Made by a program: the position numbers and the translations under genes. Below, piece by piece: positions 12,401 through 21,900 of a stretch of 64,000 nucleotides of DNA. The stretch is from Trematomus loennbergii (Eukaryota; Chordata; Actinopteri; Perciformes; Nototheniidae). The DNA is taken from contig JAAOOA010000028.1 in NCBI GenBank assembly GCA_012861695.1, positions 7,356,470 through 7,420,469 on the forward strand, given 5' to 3'. The stretch's first letter is position 1, and every line of letters starts with the position of its first letter. Under the pieces are notes generated by a model, which was not told the DNA's origin, searched no databases, and worked only from the letters and a program-made list of their open reading frames with translations.

Positions 12401-15400
12401 TTTCTTTGGAAAAATGTCAATAGATATGAGGTGCATTGAGCTGCTAATTTAATTACTCAAGCTCCGTTTTCCTATAGAAGCCAATCGGAGGCGGACGGCT
12501 CTCTGAATTGTCCTTCGTCAGCAGTTTGAACCACAGTGCAGTTTCATTACTCCCAGCTGCAGAGGTTACACACAGGCAATGCATGACAATCATCATTACT
12601 CTGTTTAATGTGCTTCCTGCAGATTTCCAACAATCAGCTTCACGTTTTTCTATCACCTAATATGCGTTATTGATTAGACGCTGTACTAAATTTGCTTGAT
12701 TTTGCATTTTAAACATTTACATTGTAGACCTTTGAAGCCTTGTTAATGATCTTTGCAGTAATGTTTATCTTTCTATATTTGAGTTGTCTTCTTTCTGTAC
12801 TTCTTTTTGTGCAACAAAGATTTCCTCTCTTCTGGACTATTGGGGATGTTTTAAGATCCAGCTCACTCTCTCCTGTCGGACCCTTTTTATTACGCTGCTC
12901 AGAGACACATAAACATTTGTAAACCCCTCACACATTATTGTAATCTGTATTCTTTAGTCAACCAGTCGTCATTATCCATGCGCAGAGCTTTGCACTGGTA
13001 TAACTTCATTTATTAATCAATCCTTGGACTGCTGCCCTCTTATTTATGTCAAGTAAATAGTGCTGCACTCCCAGGGCTTCATCACTCCTCCATCCCCTGA
13101 GTCCATGCAGGATTTGGTGAAAAAGCTTTCTGCTCCTCTGTCCCCTCAACCTGAACATGATACAGCCGGAACTGGAAAGTCCAGAATGATTCTCCTGCGG
13201 GATCATTTACTACTTTTCAGAAAACTGAAGACAGCATCTGTGAGGGTTCATTTTGGCATTTTACCACTTCTCATGTTGATGGTGTGTGTAAGAATTACCT
13301 GTCTGTAACTTGGTGAAGTATTGCTGTTTTTTTTTTGAGAATGAATGTACATTTTGATAATCAAAAAAGCTTTTTAGTCATCCTCTCAACAAGAATACCC
13401 AACATTCTCAAGTTTTAGCATCAATTATAAGGATTTTCAGCTTTTTGTCTTAAAGGTGCCCTATTATACTGTTTTTCATCAATATATTATAGGTCTTAGA
13501 TATATCCAAATCATGTCTCTGAAGTTTTTGGCTCGAAATACCAAACAGATCGTGCATTGTAGCATCCCATGAACCCCTCTGTTTCAGCCCTGTTTCAAAA
13601 GTGCTGATTCTCTGTCTGTTAATTTAGATGAAAATAAGGAGCCACTCCCACGCTCCTCTGAGAGATATTTGGTTAAAAAGAACATAATGGTTCTCTAGGA
13701 GGAGATTCATGTGATAAGGTAGGGGGGGGGTGACCTTGGTTGGTTATTGGCTAATGGTTACACAAGCCAAACAATTGTTATGACATCATAAAGTGGCCAA
13801 AATCTGATCAGCTCATTTTCAGACAGGTTTTTATATAAGTGGATCAGGACAAAAAGTGAGCGAATCTTTCTTCCTGAAACTTTCAGAATCTCTTTACACA
13901 GAGGGGACACATGTTTATGTATTAAAAGACATGAAAAAGTGGATTTAGCATAATAGGTGACCTTTAAACCTGCTGTAGCTGTACATGGGTGTAGCCAAAA
14001 CAAGCTGAAAACACAACACTGACATACTGTATATCCACCTCTCAGGTTGATGGCAAACTTCTAAGCAATATGTGTTGAGTCTCACCATTGTGAGCCACAA
14101 TCTATGTTTTATGCTGTGGCCGTAACGGCAAGTAGTTGCTTATTTACATTTCGTTTTTATGCTGCTGCAACGCAAACATTTCCCAAATTGGGATCAATAA
14201 AGTACTATCTTATCTTATCTCATTCATCTTATTTCGAATGGACACAGTTGAGTTACTTGGTAAACAAACTTTAGTGAGTGATGTGAGCTGCTTTGCATCC
14301 ACAATCGAGGACATCATGTTTGCAAAGCTTTTAACTTGGCCACTTGAGGCAGTGCAACAAACTTTAACCACAACACTGACTTACAGTATAATGAGTTCAT
14401 ACGTTTAAGTTGGTAGAGAGAATGTGTTGACAAACAGTTGTATTTAAACATCCAGCAGACATGGAGCTCTTTCACAGCAAACATTTCTTTAAAAAAATAA
14501 ATGTCAGCAGTATCAATGATTTTCTTGGTAAAGAGAAAGGAATAATGCAGTGGAGTGTGTAGCTTTGTTTCCAATATGTCTGTATTTCCCCCTGGCTTGT
14601 GTTACTGCAAATAAAACATGACAGTACAAGAAGGTCAGAGTATTTCTAATCTAATCAATGAAACAACAAAGCTTACCTATCTGATGTAACACTCTGCAAT
14701 GGTGTGTCTGCCCTGAACTGCAGTGCTTTAGAAATATTCATAACGTGACTTGTGTGTGACTTACTTTGAAGCTGTCTTTATTTGTAAAATCCGTTCCCAA
14801 AATCATTAATTTAATTAAAATAACCCCTCTAAGACAGCACTGCAATCACTGAAGACTACAAAGCGCTCCAGGCTGAATCAAATTATTTTTTGGAGTCTGT
14901 AAAATCGTTATCCTCCTTATGAAAACACATTTCTTCTGCTCCCACATTTCTATTGTTATCTTTCTGAGGATGCTGAGACATGTCCTATTTGTCTCAGTAT
15001 TCAAGCATGTAATTAGAGAATCATGGTGTGATACAATTTGCCAAATTGAGAAGCTGATTGCCATTTGATGGAAAAGTAGAACTATTTAAAAGATAACTAT
15101 CCCTCAGATATGTACATTTACTGTCCAGCCTTGAGACCGACTCAGTGATCCCGGATACTGTCAGGAAATTACACGAACAATCCTCTTTTATGTCAAAGCC
15201 TGGCTGAACCCCAGAGGTCTCATTAGAGGAGGGGCAGAGTTTTGACTGAGAAGAAGGGAAGAGATCCTTCAAGGACCAGTGAGAATGAAACACCAAATGA
15301 AATCCTGGCAGCAATTATATTCACTTCAGATACACACACAGCTCGGACAGAGAAGAGGCAAGCACTAGAAAGTATAAAAAAAAGCTATATCCAGTATTAT

Positions 15401-18400
15401 TGTCCAGATACTGTACAGCTAAATTGATTAGTTTGTATTTCGATTGATAGACAGCAAGCAAACATGCCAACATCAATTGTGAAAATTATATTATTCTTCT
15501 ATGATCGAATGATGATGAACGATGATAAACACAATATTCTGGGTGTTTCGGACTCTAAGACAGAAAAAACAATCAGTTCATAATACTAGCTCTGACACAT
15601 GGGCATTGTGATCAGCATGTGTCCACAATGTTACAGGCCCAATGATGAATTAATTAAGAAAATAATGGAAAATTGACCTAATATATGAATTAATACAATC
15701 TTCTATCTGTCAATCAAGGAATCTATCATTTACTTTCAGATCAACATAAACAATTCTTTATTTTTCTATTTAATGTAGAAAGTAAAGTGACTGCAACACA
15801 TTAGATCGATCTACTTAATGAATATAGGATCATTGAAATAAATACAGTTTACAGTTCTTTAAAATAAATAAAATCAACAATTAAAGCTTAAATAAATAAA
15901 GCTGATTTGTTGGATATTACGGAAATATTCCACATCTATTGCAGCAAAGCTTTCAACCATTGAGTAATTTCACAACTCGGCTACCTTGAATTTCTAGACC
16001 ATACAAATCAAGTCCAGAGAAAAACCTAGAAGTCCTCTGTAAGAATGTGATTTAGGACCAAATACATGTGTCTGTTACAGAAGAGAGATGGTTAGATCCA
16101 AAACACTTGCAGTCAGGGATGTCACTGTGCTGAACGGGCAGCTTCTTTAGCAGAGGGAGACATCTTGTGGCCTGCCTCTAAATGAAACTAACCTCATTGA
16201 AAAGCAAGCGGCAGCCACTTTGTATTCTGCACGAGTATTGCCAGGGAAGCAAAAATTGATTTTAGCTAAGAGGGGCTTATACTTTGAAATACCTCATATA
16301 AAATTAATCAAAAGGGGGAAACATTGGCATTTCCTTGGTAAGAAAAAAAAGGGGGAGAGTATATTTAACATAAATCTTATTGTGCAAAAGACTATTTGAT
16401 CTTTTAGGTTCAGTAAGGGGAAATACAAGACTTCACCAGTAATTGTAAACATCTCTGACACAGCACATATACAGTAACCCCCCCCCCCCCCCACCTCGGT
16501 AGACCAGGTGGAGAGCAGCTGCAGTCTGTATCAATAAAAAACAGATGCTGCCTGCTACACCTGCCATCTTGTTCCCCTGTTCCATTCCAGGCAGGATCCA
16601 AATAAAAAAAATAAGTGCGCTGTCACTCAAGCTTTCAGTCCGCAGCCCGCAGTCCCACTTTGATAAACTCACTTCTCATATTTCCTCCCCGGTACCTCCA
16701 TTTGCAAGGATAATCTCTTTTTTTTTGAGCATGTTCACATCTTGTTTGCTCAGCCGGAGGCTTTTGGTATACTTTCCTGAATCCATTTTGCCCGCTTTAC
16801 CCCCAAAAAGCTAAGCATCGTGAGCACTTGCCAGCTGCGGGAAAAGCACCATAGAATAATAGCAATGCATTAAGACTTAGCCTTGTCTCAGGTGAACATA
16901 TTAGGAATTCAAATCATATTCCTAAATATTCGCAAGGTTACACATTCACTCTGGCTCTTTCCAGCATTCAAAGAAATGTCATTACATCCTTTAAATGTAA
17001 AGGATTTTTTTAAACTGAAATGTGTGTTACATCATTAATCATTGTTCCCAAAAAACAATTAGCTATTTCTATCAAACTGTCATGTCTGGCTTCCCCTGTA
17101 CAGTCAGTGACTGGTGGTGTCAAGGGGAATCTCAGTTTACTTGAAAGAAGATAGCAATACAATACTTCAGGAGCATGACATTGTAACTATTGGCTCAGAG
17201 AGAAGGGTATAGATCACAGAGGCCATTAGTGGAAACAAATATATATATGGGCAGGGAAGGTAATCCAAGATCAAAAGGACATATGATATGAAACCACGAG
17301 TCATTCTATAGCCCATAGTTCAATATGAAAATATGGGTGTTAAAAGCACTAACACATGCTTTTGTTTGGAAATGACACTGTGCCAGAAGGCTGATAATCT
17401 ACAACACAACATAATGGCACTATTGGTTTTGGACAGAGCCACTCTTGTGTCCAATGTCTCCACCTAACAAGCCAATTAACTTAAGAGGGTTCTGTCAACT
17501 GGCACCTCCAATGTCTGCCTCTGGTAGTATCTGCGCCCTGATGTGCAAGTCAGCAAAAAAGCGTCCCCGTGCTATGAATTCCTCACTATTCCTCTTCAGC
17601 GCCATTGATCGGACTGCCAATACTGCACTTAGAGTAACAGTGGCTCCGGCACTGGCCTTCACTGACACTGAGTAATGGAACAAACACATTAGGTATTTGC
17701 TATCTGGCCTGTCATCCGCACGCACCGCCTCATATTTGTTTATTCTATTGTTTGAACTGCGGAGCTTTATTTTTTAGCTCCCTATACTTTTCATGCCCGA
17801 GGCAGCACTGTAATTCTGTGCTCCTTCGCACATCTCTTCCCTTCATCTCTCCTAACGCTTCTAGGTGTGCATCCCGGCTCTGGCTTCATTTCAAAGCAGG
17901 CTGAATCACAATGATGGTGTCGGTCCTCTGCTGAGTCCCAGTCCCACTTCGATCTAAGCACAGCACCGCCTCCTTTGCCTTTTGCTTCCACCTTGTCTTC
18001 TTAGCTCTCTCCTTCAACTCTATGTCTTACCCAACACCCCCCATCCGAGCCCTTTATCCATCTCTCTTGTTATAAGCTGCCACTGTCCCTTTTTCCTATC
18101 TTCAACACTGCCTATTTTCTTTCTAACACTCAATCCTTCCTACTGCTTCCTTTACTCACCTTTCTCTTTCCTTTGACCTCCAAAGCCTCTAGACTATACT
18201 GCAGTGGAAGTAAAACTCCACATCCTGCTTCTGTTTCAGCAGACCCTGAACAGATCCGCAACCACCACATACAGAACTATAATTAAATATAATGATGTCA
18301 ACACAATTTGATACCTCAACAGTAAGGTCAATCACACAACACGAGTTCAACACTTAAAGGATAAATGTGTTAGAATCAACTCTCCGCATTAGGCCCATCC

Positions 18401-21400
18401 AGCTAGAGCTCTGAGCTGGTGATCGATTGAAATTATATCACGCCAACTTCAGCATGAATCCTGCATCACTGACAGATGATTTATTTGGTCCGAGCCAATC
18501 TTGCAGGTTTAATCCACAGCAGTGTGATGGGATGTGTTGGGGGGGGCTGACACTTTTGAGTATTAATGAGGCAATCAATCATACACTAGCTCGGAGACGG
18601 TGTGTACTGCAACAAGATGGCGGCGTGATACAAATATTGATAATTAAATAAAGCTTCCACTGAAGAAAGTTGTTCTGCGAGCGGTATGTTGAGATCTGAT
18701 ATCGTCTTTAATGTGTTTAGTGATGCACTGTCTGACCTGTACAAATAAAAACTTGTATACTATGGAAGCGTTCAGTGTAATCTGAACAAAGCTTAATGCC
18801 ATAGTTCACTTACAGATTGATTCATGGACATTCAAAGCTATCTTGCTGTATATATTTTTAGCACTCGTTCTCCTCCAGTGAATTACAGCATCCCCCCCCC
18901 AAAAGATATTTCATTACTTTATGCAGAGGGAATAATTGCTCGTGGGGGCCCTGATATTTCCTCTCCAAGATTTCTCAATACCACTGCACCCATATCCAAC
19001 TCATTAGTAGAAACATCTGCTCTTTCCTGTCACTGAAGACATGCTGTAGTTTCTTCAGCCAGTCTTTCTTTGTGTGACTTTGATACAAATATACAGACAT
19101 ATCACAGTAAAACATAACAAATATTTAACTGAGATTGAAATATCATACAGGTAAGGGAGAGCAAAAATAAAAATATTCTAAGGGATTCAAATATGAAAAG
19201 TTCATATTCTATTTGTTTCAATGTTTTGCTGATTTAACGCCAAATCCAAATGCAAAACACTCAAACCTAAAACGCTAAACTAAAAGGCATTTGAATGATG
19301 TTATGCATATACTTCCTTTTCCACATGCAGAGAGCTAATTATCAGATGTTGTCTAGACCTTGCGTGAGTCATCTGGCAGTGATGTTCCTGAAGTATATAA
19401 TGGGTAATCTCAATTCCATCACATCTCATCTCCGGTGAGGGGGACTGCCTCTGAGCCTCCCACAGTAAGATCAGCAGGCCGAGGAAGGGAATTCAGGCAG
19501 CTCCATGAATATTTAATGAGTCCCCTCTATACATAGGCCCTCAGAGCATCTCCAGTTTCTGACATTTAGCTGAAATTTGTCCTTTCTACATTGGGATGTG
19601 AAAGAGCCAAGGTCACTTGACTGACCACATCGATATCAAAATCTGCCTTCATAAGCTTACATGAGCTGCTTTGGTTTTGGGAACTCAAATCCGGTTCACC
19701 ATTTTCATAAACAAGTCTGAAGCTCTTTTTATAGTAGATGTTAAGTTTACTATGAGATCTATTGAAACTATTCTCTCTCACACAAAATAATTGTATTGCC
19801 ATTTTAGACGTACTAAGTAATTAGTATAAATCATTTCCCTCACTTTCACTTGTACATCCTGACAAACCCATCTTGGTGCTTGGCTATCATCCCTCAAATC
19901 GATGGCCCATTTCATAGAAATACAATACTTTTCCTGTCTCTCCTGTTTCTGCAGCAGGACGATTGAGTTCCATTCAAATTCTGCTGACATGATTATTCTC
20001 TCTGGTGAAGTTTATAATCAAGAACGAAAATAATCTGGGATTTAACCAAAATAAAAGCATAAAATGCTCAGACAAAACACTAGAACATTTGGTGCCATTA
20101 CTACTATGAAGATTATTCTTCTGAGGTATTTACAAAAATAAACAATACCGCATTAAAACTCTACTGGTTTTCAAAACACCATATGTTTGCTCCATAATGC
20201 ATGATGCGTGATGTCAGGAGAGATTTGTTGAACCATATGGTAACTCAGTAGTTTACATCTTTCCGAGGACAATTTTAGGGAAGTATCTCTCATTTCTCCT
20301 TCAAGAAAAATCACTATTAGTAGTAGTCATAAAATGAAGAATTGGACACAGTATAATTATTGCACCATAAAAGCCGTACACATATCTTTCTGCTTTTGGC
20401 ACCAGCTCTTGTAAGAGGGATCAAATATGGCTTTTTTTTAAATTGTATTTAACCTTTATTTAACCAGATAAAAACATTGAGATAAAATCTCAAAAAGCTT
20501 TATTAGTATTCCTTAGAATTGTTACACCCCATACCTGGTTTTCCCCAGGAGCTGGTGAATCTTTGGACAAACATGCCATTAATTATTTACAAAGGAAGGA
20601 TTATGGGACCATTACTGAAGAAATAATGAAGAAATGACAACATAATTTGAATGAAAGGGACTTCTTTAATGAAAGATATCTGATGTGTATGTCTCATCAT
20701 GACAATTCTCATTTTATAAAGAGAACAACTCTCTTAGTTTCGCTGTAATGTTTTCTGGTGTTCAAGAACATAAACTGACTCATAATTAAATGTATCGTGG
20801 GCAGAATGAAGAATTTAAAGTGGAGCATTATAGTGACTATCAAAAAGCTCTCAGTTGTTGGCCATGTTGCCGTTCAAGGTTTTCTTTTAACATTCTAACT
20901 TAAAGTAAAAAAAACGTAAAACATTATTTTAGATAATCTGATAAATATTTTACAAACTAGCATCCATCCTACTGAGAAATTACAAAGTATGAAGGATACT
21001 ACCAGAAGATAGTCCTCTTACAGCCTATAGGATGAATGTGTTTCCCGTAATATTTTATGACGCAGCTAGAAGAAGCCATACTTACTGCGGTAAAGTTCTC
21101 TGAACCGCAGTCCTTGCCTCTATATTTGCAGTCGAGCAACATTTCATCCATGCTGTGGCTGGCCCTCTGTACAAACTCCAGCATGTTGAAGGACTTGCTG
21201 GGGAAGAACTTGCTGTTGTCCGTGGGCTGCCCCACAGCGGCCATGAAGTCATCAAAATCCCCTTGCTCCACACCCAATAGACCGGCCATCCAGAAAATGT
21301 CATTCCTCAGAATCTGGGACTTTCGATAGCTGTTGTAGTTGCAGATGGTGATGGCTGGGAAGTACATGATGGGCACGTCCATCTCATCGAGGATAGTGAC

Positions 21401-21610
21401 ATGGGGGTACTGGTAGTACTCGATCACACGGTCAGCCACTTGGTAGAGGAATATGGAAAGGGAGGAACTAAATGCGGCGGCCCAGAGCAGCCGTCGAATA
21501 GTCACTCCACCGGGCAGGAAGACGTGGCTGAGGCCGTGGAGGGAACAATTGGCCCCGTACACTGTGATGTCCGATGGCGGACGAGGAGCTTCTTCTTCTG
21601 GGGCTCCCAT
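409..21610 (-). CDS. asic1c: Acid-sensing ion channel gene (asic1c/ASIC3-like), whole locus, C-terminus missing
   Basis: Proton-gated, amiloride-sensitive, trimeric sodium channel subunit of the degenerin/ENaC superfamily, acting in the plasma membrane of neurons and sensory cells. Each subunit has short cytoplasmic ends, two membrane helices and a large cysteine-rich extracellular domain. Coding exons join as 21086-21610 (or 9878-10519), 6721-6871, 6384-6511 (or 3687-3814), 1875-2025, 1714-1770, 1141-1293, 841-930 and 409-488. All junctions are GT-AG and in phase. The part seen is 445 residues from exon 1a or 484 from exon 1b, against about 510-530 for complete ASICs. The tail after DYLYE lies beyond the left edge. 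Exons 4-8 read like ASIC1; exon 1a reads like ASIC3. I infer the teleost asic1c gene. A phylogeny could move it to another ASIC1/ASIC3 paralogue, but the ASIC family call is secure. Confidence 0.93.
841..930 (-). CDS. asic1c: asic exon 7: extracellular wrist and start of second membrane helix
   Basis: Encodes [20 protein letters not shown] followed by [11 protein letters not shown]. This is the highly conserved ASIC segment linking the lower palm to the second membrane helix. The acceptor is ccagag and the donor is CTCG/gtaaga. A start two bases earlier at the upstream AG would reach a TAA within a few codons, so position 930 is the right exon start. The exon is 90 nt, phase 1 in and phase 1 out. 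Confidence 0.95.
1141..1293 (-). CDS. asic1c: asic exon 6: lower thumb and palm
   Basis: The 153-nt exon reads [20 protein letters not shown] and continues through [20 protein letters not shown]. It supplies three thumb cysteines (YCVCETPC) that pair in ASIC structures, a conserved NMT glycosylation sequon, and the [11 protein letters not shown] block. A second sequon, NKT, lies near the end. Acceptor tccacag and donor ATTG/gtaagt are strong. The sequence is clearly ASIC1-like rather than ASIC2-like: it has DFLVEKD and TRYGKEL, where ASIC2 has an AEKD/TRYNKEL form. Confidence 0.95.
1714..1770 (-). CDS. asic1c: asic exon 5: short thumb exon
   Basis: The 57-nt exon encodes [18 protein letters not shown] with split Gly and Asp codons at its ends. 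It contains two cysteines of the thumb disulfide ladder and the CTPEQYK motif common to ASICs. The acceptor is aaacag. The donor gtgagcc runs straight into a C tract on the transcript (G tract on the + strand at 1701-1708). Confidence 0.94.
   Translation of the reverse strand, partial: GPQQFAHLSSTKTVPTQL
1875..2025 (-). CDS. asic1c: asic exon 4: thumb domain
   Basis: The 151-nt exon begins [13 protein letters not shown] and continues through [21 protein letters not shown] to RMVHMPG. It carries the thumb cysteines and the YLPPPWG signature of vertebrate ASICs. Acceptor ctctttcag and donor CCTG/gtatga. It starts in phase 0, so it can be joined to either exon 3 (ending CQQQL) or exon 3' (ending QEQR) without a frameshift. 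Confidence 0.95.
2026..3686 (-). other. asic intron between exon 3' and exon 4
   Basis: Non-coding sequence with no recognisable gene or element. Its start, just after the exon 3' donor, contains an 18-base C run on the transcript strand (+ strand G run). Confidence 0.7.
3654..3671. repeat. Homopolymer G run (C run in the asic transcript)
   Basis: Eighteen consecutive G on the + strand. In the asic pre-mRNA this is a C run beginning about 15 nt after the exon 3' donor, close enough to affect use of that splice site. Confidence 0.9.
3687..3814 (-). CDS. asic1c: asic exon 3': alternative, probably mutually exclusive copy of exon 3
   Basis: The 128-nt exon reads [20 protein letters not shown], then [20 protein letters not shown] and EQR. 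It has a clean acceptor (cgccctag) and donor (AGG/gtagcg), and the same entry phase (1) and exit phase (0) as exon 3. It matches exon 3 at 33 of 43 residues, although many codons differ at third positions, so the protein has been conserved. Including both copies would add 128 nt and break the frame, so use of one or the other is expected. The QSEPPF and QEQR residues are closer to ASIC2 than to exon 3. The leading Asp-Glu pair of the acidic pocket is kept. The 18-base C run lies just downstream in the transcript. Confidence 0.82.
4614..4703 (-). pseudogene. Decayed fragment of an exon-1b-like asic first exon
   Basis: The minus strand reads [16 protein letters not shown], then [14 protein letters not shown]. 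This aligns with the HG-motif region of exon 1b, which has [15 protein letters not shown] and then [10 protein letters not shown]. At the DNA level about 26 of 35 bases match around the HG motif. The first membrane helix, finger region and splice donor are gone, and an in-frame stop follows at 4596-4598. It sits between exon 3 and exon 3' on the same strand, as expected if exon 1b through exon 3 were tandemly duplicated and this part decayed. No trace of a second exon 2 was found in 3815-4613. Confidence 0.6.
6384..6511 (-). CDS. asic1c: asic exon 3: palm and beta-ball segment
   Basis: The 128-nt exon reads [20 protein letters not shown], then [20 protein letters not shown] and QQL. This matches the canonical ASIC1 sequence ([16 protein letters not shown]). 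Acceptor tatccacag and donor CTG/gtacct are both good. Phase 1 in, phase 0 out. The Asp-Glu pair at its start belongs to the acidic pocket that senses protons in ASIC structures. It is the constitutive-looking copy of the pair of exon 3 variants. Confidence 0.94.
6721..6871 (-). CDS. asic1c: asic exon 2: finger/palm segment shared by both N-termini
   Basis: The 151-nt exon reads [20 protein letters not shown], then [16 protein letters not shown] and [22 protein letters not shown] supplies a conserved extracellular cysteine, and [15 protein letters not shown] is an ASIC signature. Acceptor ctttacag and donor ACAG/gtcagt. It begins in phase 0, so both first exons (ending ENFTA and NFST) splice to it in frame. 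Confidence 0.95.
6872..9877 (-). other. asic intron between exon 1b and exon 2
   Basis: About 3.0 kb of non-coding sequence, containing the probable solo LTR. Nothing else is recognisable. This is also the downstream end of the 14.2-kb intron that follows exon 1a. Confidence 0.75.
7643..8118 (+). mobile_element. Probable solo LTR of a fish retrotransposon
   Basis: A T-rich stretch begins TGTCATGG and ends CCTGACA, giving TG...CA ends with a short terminal inverted repeat. It has an AATAAA signal at 8043 shortly before the 3' end and the long pyrimidine-rich body typical of fish LTRs. It lies in the asic intron between exons 1b and 2. The flanking 5-mers do not match, so boundaries or age are uncertain. 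The open reading frames in it are low-complexity and not genes. Confidence 0.45.
9878..10519 (-). CDS. asic1c: asic exon 1b: alternative, ASIC2b-like N-terminus
   Basis: Encodes 214 residues up to donor ACT/gtatgt, then exon 2 in frame. The protein has a polar N-terminus of about 45 residues, the HG gating motif (TKVHGLKF), a first membrane helix ([18 protein letters not shown]), the finger start [10 protein letters not shown], and [12 protein letters not shown] with two paired cysteines. Residues [21 protein letters not shown] and [12 protein letters not shown] match mammalian ASIC2b rather than ASIC1 or ASIC3. An in-frame TAA lies upstream, making 10519 the first ATG. A second ATG at 10486 (residue 12) has a stronger context (GCCATGG). 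Several glycosylation sequons are present. The histidine and Asp found before and in the V-T-x-L-D-E motif of proton-gated ASICs are absent ([11 protein letters not shown]). It could be a modulatory isoform, as ASIC2b is. Confidence 0.9.
10520..13449. other. Intronic / upstream region of exon 1b
   Basis: Sequence immediately upstream of exon 1b, also inside the intron after exon 1a. It should contain the exon 1b promoter, but no TATA box or initiator could be assigned. No other gene is seen. Confidence 0.5.
13450..13967. mobile_element. TTAA-flanked miniature transposon, family A, complete
   Basis: A 510-bp element with TTAA on both sides. The left end reads AGGTGCCCTATTATAC and the right end GCATAATAGGTGACCT, an imperfect inverted repeat. 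Its interior, read on the minus strand, is shared with the copy at 43441-43690. TTAA duplication is the hallmark of piggyBac-type transposition. There is no transposase. Confidence 0.75.
14165..14225 (+). repeat. LINE-type 3' tail with TCTTA repeats
   Basis: TTTCCCAAATTGGGATCAATAAAG is followed by a short TATCTTATCT microsatellite. This is the usual end of many fish non-LTR retrotransposon copies. Upstream coding sequence is not recognisable. Confidence 0.45.
16478..16492. repeat. Homopolymer C run
   Basis: Fifteen consecutive C on the + strand in the long asic intron. Confidence 0.85.
20440..20560. repeat. Degenerate fish interspersed repeat
   Basis: Contains TTTAACCTTTATTTAACCAG followed by an ATTGAGATAAAATCTC stretch, a pattern seen in many dispersed fish repeat copies. 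The family could not be assigned. Confidence 0.35.
21086..21610 (-). CDS. asic1c: asic exon 1a: ASIC3-like N-terminus
   Basis: Encodes 175 residues from an ATG in good context (ATCATGG) to donor GCA/gtaagt, then exon 2 in phase 0. It starts [20 protein letters not shown] and has the HG motif (LHGLSHVF) and a first membrane helix ([21 protein letters not shown]). Next come YPHVTILDE, with the His and Asp used in proton gating, and the finger start [10 protein letters not shown], then [12 protein letters not shown]. The pattern ARRPxSDI-NCS-HGLxHVF, the FLYQVADR end of helix 1 and SMDEMLLDC match mammalian ASIC3 better than ASIC1 or ASIC2. This is the upstream-most exon seen and probably marks the main promoter. 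Confidence 0.93.
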
Positions 21611-21900
21611 GATGACCGAGAGTTTCCAAATGGGCGATGGCTGGATGCAAACTTGCAGTTGTAATGTCTCGCTGAATAATGGTGCTGACAGGGAGGTTCA
21701 TCCAAACTAAATGTACAAGGGAGGATGGTCGACACAGGGTCTAGTTTCCTCTTCACACCCGAGGGAGGGGAAGAGTTGGATATCTGGAGCTGGGAAGTAG
21801 CGATGGACGTTCGTATCAACCAATCCTCATTGAGATCTTAGAGGGCACAGTGAATTCTAAAGATCCGGTTTCATTTGGGAAGCTAGACCTAATCCCACAG
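21611..21900 (-). other. Likely 5' untranslated / promoter region of the asic 1a transcript
   Basis: Somewhat GC-richer sequence directly upstream of the exon 1a start codon. No TATA box could be assigned, and the transcription start cannot be placed from sequence alone. Confidence 0.3.

Larger units (their letters stand above)
13968..21085. other. Long asic intron after exon 1a
   Basis: Non-coding sequence apart from the LINE tail, the C run and a weak retroposon-like stretch near 20445-20560 (TTTAACCTTTATTTAACCAG, common in fish repeats). No additional ASIC exon was found. Confidence 0.6.
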